Both the position numbers and the translations under genes were made by a program. Of a stretch of 8,470 nucleotides of DNA, positions 5,981 to 8,470 are shown one piece after another (positions within the stretch are counted from its first letter, which is position 1; each line of letters starts with the position of its first letter). The stretch is from Haloferacaceae archaeon (lineage in GTDB: Archaea > Halobacteriota > Halobacteria > Halobacteriales > Haloferacaceae). The stretch covers positions 1-8,470 of the forward strand of contig JAQCMZ010000230.1 of NCBI GenBank assembly GCA_028274825.1. Direction: 5' to 3'. Under the pieces are notes generated by a model, which was not told where the DNA came from, made no database searches, and saw nothing but the letters and a program-made list of their open reading frames with translations.

Positions 5981-6226
5981 CTCGTATTCAGCGATTCGGG
6001 ACAAGCGTGTATATGCACTTGGGACTCGCCACTAGAGTCATCACTCTCATCGATACTACACGAGCACCCCCGGTCGTTCGGATTCGGGCGATTACGTGGC
6101 CCACATCTCACGATTGACACGCTGGTAAGCCAGATGCGACGGCATCAGCAACCTATGAGCGTGAATCACACAACGAGCGCAAGCTTAGAACATTAGCAGT
6201 CCCGTTCGTGTTCGCGTCTGGCGGTC
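5981..6226. other. purK-purE intergenic region (246 bp)
   Basis: No gene, tRNA or strong hairpin is visible on either strand. The left 40 bases contain the likely purE promoter. The gap is long for an archaeal operon, which suggests purE has its own start of transcription. Confidence 0.55.
6002..6021 (-). promoter_or_regulatory. purE TATA box within an imperfect palindrome
   Basis: On the minus strand GCATATAC is centred at about 6012, 32 bases upstream of the purE ATG, which predicts a leader of about 5-7 bases. It is flanked symmetrically by CAAG (6002-6005) and CTTG (6018-6021), so a dimeric regulator could occlude the box. The promoter call rests on position, and the operator idea is speculative. 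Confidence 0.4.
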
Positions 6227-7402
6227 TCACTCCGCAGCGAAGCCGAGTCCGTCCCGAAGTTCTCGGGCCCGGGCAAGTGGTTCGGCGGCCACCTCAGACT
6301 CACCGTTAGCCCGTGTTCGGTCAGTCACGGTGATGTGACCCATCTTTCGAAGCGGGTACACTTCGCGTTTTCCGTACCAGTGAGCGTCCGTGTCGGCATC
6401 TGCGAGGACGGGACTAACATCCCCAGTCCTCACCAGTGACTGCCGGGAGGGGGTGTCTCCGAGAAGGTTGGCCGTCACCGTAGGCGATAGCAGGTCCGTC
6501 GGCGCGATCGGCCATCCTAGGATGGCGCGAAGATGATTTTCGAACTGAGAGGTGGCTGCTCCCTCGATACTCCAGTGCCCGGAATTGTGCGGCCGCGGGG
6601 CAATCTCGTTGACGAGGATCTGCCCGGCTTCTGTCTCGAACAGTTCGATCCCGTAGACACCTCGACCATCGACCATGGTGAGAACATCCCTCGCGACGGA
6701 CTCTGCCCTGTCCCGGACCTCTTGAGAGGCGCGAGCAGGCGTGACACTTTCCCGGAGAATCTGTTCGCGGTGGATCGTCTCGGTCACGGGATACGTGCGA
6801 ATCTCGTCGGCCCCTTTGACGCCGATCACCGACAGTTCTCGTTCGTATGGGACGAACTGTTCGGCTATCGCGTCTCCGCCGACGGTTTGTAACGCGTCTG
6901 CACTCTCGTCTGGTGACCGAACCGGGACGTTCCCGCGACCATCGTACCCGCCAGTTCGGGCTTTCAACATCACCGACCCGAGTTCCTCGACAACTTCTGA
7001 GAGAAGCCGCTTAGTTTCCACCCCGACGAATTCTGGGACCGGAATCCCAGCGTCCGCTACCGCCTCCGTCTGGACGAGTTTGTCCTGAATTGTCCGCAGC
7101 GTGCTCGGGTCCGGATGCACTGGGATCCCGAACTCTTCTGCCGCATCAGCGAGTACGTCTGGGTCTGCAAGTTCAATCTCGTAGGTGAGAACGTCTACCC
7201 GCGAGGCCAGTTCCATGATGGCCTTGCGGTCGTCGAAATCCCCGACAATCTGCTCGGCTGTTGTCGCCGCCGCTGGTGGGTCTGGTGTCGGGTCTAAGAC
7301 AATCAATTCCACACCTAACGGCGCGGCTGCCTCTCCGAGCATCCGCCCTAATTGCCCGCCGCCGACTACCCCCACGGTGGGTCCCGGTAGTGTTACTGTC
7401 AT
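6227..7402 (-). CDS. purK: N5-carboxyaminoimidazole ribonucleotide synthase (PurK)
   Basis: PurK is the ATP-grasp enzyme that carboxylates AIR with bicarbonate and ATP to give N5-CAIR, the substrate of PurE. The 391-residue product starts MTVTLPGPTVGVVGGG and shows GGGQLGRM (14-21) in the N-terminal domain. In the central ATP-grasp domain it shows QDK (106-108), K147 in MLKARTGG and GGYDGRG (151-157), then EQFVPYERELSVIG (181-194). The metal and phosphate loop is IELFETEAGQILVNEIAPRP followed by NSGHW (about 252-277), and the C-terminal domain carries KMGHITV (353-359). Length is typical for the family. ATG 7402 lies 8 bases beyond the stop of the upstream Agl23-like gene and 26 bases from a TATA-like box. 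It may thus be read from its own leaderless promoter, from upstream read-through, or both. Confidence 0.96.
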   Translation of the reverse strand: MTVTLPGPTVGVVGGGQLGRMLGEAAAPLGVELIVLDPTPDPPAAATTAEQIVGDFDDRKAIMELASRVDVLTYEIELADPDVLADAAEEFGIPVHPDPSTLRTIQDKLVQTEAVADAGIPVPEFVGVETKRLLSEVVEELGSVMLKARTGGYDGRGNVPVRSPDESADALQTVGGDAIAEQFVPYERELSVIGVKGADEIRTYPVTETIHREQILRESVTPARASQEVRDRAESVARDVLTMVDGRGVYGIELFETEAGQILVNEIAPRPHNSGHWSIEGAATSQFENHLRAILGWPIAPTDLLSPTVTANLLGDTPSRQSLVRTGDVSPVLADADTDAHWYGKREVYPLRKMGHITVTDRTRANGESEVAAEPLARARELRDGLGFAAE

Positions 7403-7410
7403 AACCCCGA

Positions 7411-8470
7411 TTACAAAGGCCGGTGAATAAGGATTCCTACATGCCGTACATGATGAGAGTGTGATTTCTCCCCCTGTCTGGAGGCGTTCGTGGAGTCACG
7501 ACCCCCGGATATCGCGTCTCGATTGATAAATATGACAACCCGGAACCCGTGCTGGCGTAACTCGTGTTCTCGAGTCGCGTACCCGTCTAAATGCGGCTCG
7601 AGTCTGTCGCGGTCGTCTACGTGCGCGATCACGACCGGCGGAGGATTCTCACCTATCTCGGCGGCAGAGGTGTCTGTGGGCGCACTCACCCTCTCTGCGC
7701 TGGCCCGTTCGAGATACCACGGTAGCGGAAGCCGATCATACCAGCCGCCCATCGCTGGTTGCTGATTAGCGGCACTTTCGTTTGCCATATAAAATGTTGC
7801 TCCTCTCCCTGGAAGCTCTGTCCCGACAAACATGACATGTGGACCATCGGTTGCTGCTGTGATTGCCGTGATATCGGTCACCGTGTCTCGAACATCGTTG
7901 TGTGGATGAGAGTACTGGATAATCGCCTTATCGATGGGATTCGTTGAATTCCAGTATGCCGCGTTCGGAAGTATGAGTCCGCCGACAGCCACGATCAGCA
8001 CCACACTGACGAGCACCGCGGTGACCCGATCATCGGTCCGAACCGCCTGTAGACCGGTTTCACAAGCCCAGACTAACCCGACGGCCGCTGGAAACACCAG
8101 TGGAACAACAATATGGATTGCCGACCACGGTGCCTCGATATCGGTCGCCACGGGGTAGCCGATGAGACTCGCGAGTCCCCAGTACATGGTGAACGCGACC
8201 AGCGCTCGCGACCCCGCCGAATTCCAGGTGGGTTTCGGTCCAGTATCAGATTCGTCGGTCAGATTGGTCGACTCTGGACTCTCAGTATCGTCGCTTGGAG
8301 CGTGTCTTCCTGACACATCAGCACGGTCCTCCTCTATGTCGGATCCGGCTGTCCCGGCAGAGTCTCTTTCACTGTGTTGTGTGTCCTGTTCAGATCTGTC
8401 CGGGAACTCATCACCGCCATCAGCGACGGCCCGCAAGGCGGACGACGTGACAGGCTCTCGGACGTACCCA
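7411..8470 (-). CDS. Agl23-like (TIGR03663-type) membrane protein, C-terminal part
   Basis: The frame is open to the right edge (codons upstream of 8436 read GYVREPVTSSAL), so the TTG at 8436 is not the start, and only the last 352 residues are visible. Three membrane segments are seen: VAFTMYWGLASLIGYPV, IHIVVPLVFPAAVGLVW and VTAVLVSVVLIVAVGGLIL. They are followed by a large soluble C-terminal domain with NPIDKAIIQYSHPHNDVRD, HVMFVGTELPG and GWYDRLPLPWYLE. I associate these blocks with the haloarchaeal flippase activity-associated Agl23 family, polytopic proteins related to GT-C glycosyltransferases and linked to protein glycosylation. The enzymatic role is unproven. Before the first visible segment lies a long acidic, Ser/Asp-rich loop of about 60 residues. 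The C-terminus ends with a His/Ser-rich tail. Family assignment is from memory of motifs. Confidence 0.75.
   Translation of the reverse strand, partial: GYVREPVTSSALRAVADGGDEFPDRSEQDTQHSERDSAGTAGSDIEEDRADVSGRHAPSDDTESPESTNLTDESDTGPKPTWNSAGSRALVAFTMYWGLASLIGYPVATDIEAPWSAIHIVVPLVFPAAVGLVWACETGLQAVRTDDRVTAVLVSVVLIVAVGGLILPNAAYWNSTNPIDKAIIQYSHPHNDVRDTVTDITAITAATDGPHVMFVGTELPGRGATFYMANESAANQQPAMGGWYDRLPLPWYLERASAERVSAPTDTSAAEIGENPPPVVIAHVDDRDRLEPHLDGYATREHELRQHGFRVVIFINRDAISGGRDSTNASRQGEKSHSHHVRHVGILIHRPL
7425..7430 (-). promoter_or_regulatory. Candidate TATA box for purK
   Basis: TTATTC on the minus strand is centred 26 bases upstream of the purK ATG, the spacing expected for a leaderless haloarchaeal transcript. 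It lies inside the last codons of the preceding gene, so a promoter here would give purK independent expression. Confidence 0.4.

Noticed and set aside
5981..6004. Upstream TTG start for purE
   Set aside because: It would add eight residues not expected for the family and would put the start about 8 bases from the TATA-like box. ATG 5980 fits better.
8434..8436. TTG at 8436 as the start of the Agl23-like gene
   Set aside because: The frame is open past it to the window edge, and family members have many more membrane segments upstream.

Overview
The window looks like a haloarchaeal chromosome segment (class Halobacteria). The proteins are rich in Asp and Glu and poor in Lys, codon third positions are mostly G or C, and several starts sit about 26-32 bases downstream of an A/T-rich TATA-like box with little or no leader. 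The PurE has the haloarchaeal variant motif AGAGGKSADLPNM, and a C-terminal fragment resembling the Agl23 membrane family is present. No source organism can be named from the sequence alone.

Layout. Positions 1-480 hold the last 25 codons of a gene that enters from the left, then a damaged stretch carrying a second, slightly diverged copy of its 3' end (43 bp, 2 mismatches), apparently a partial duplication. Positions 486-2684 (+) encode a large thioredoxin-fold DUF255 / YyaL-type protein with a CHWC motif. Positions 2685-3196 have no intact gene, only a possible decayed reading frame on the minus strand. Positions 3197-3787 hold a small VanZ-family membrane protein gene whose fifth to sixth codons are split by a 127-bp non-coding element. 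That element has perfect 19-bp terminal inverted repeats and an 8-bp target duplication, so it is a MITE. Positions 3788-4195 are non-coding and include a (GCTCT)4 tract. Positions 4196-4555 (+) encode an acidic protein I do not recognise.

The right half is transcribed leftward: the 3' part of an Agl23-like polytopic membrane protein (enters from the right edge), purK, purE, and a MOSC-domain protein. PurK and PurE together convert AIR plus bicarbonate and ATP to CAIR in purine synthesis. PurK makes N5-CAIR and PurE moves the carboxylate. The two genes are separated by 246 bp and each has its own TATA-like box, so they may be separately initiated. purE and the MOSC gene overlap by four bases (GTGA), which suggests translational coupling.

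The best-supported unusual event is the MITE insertion at the start of the VanZ gene. I see no CRISPR array, tRNA, rRNA or defence system, and no strong evidence for an undescribed multi-gene system.
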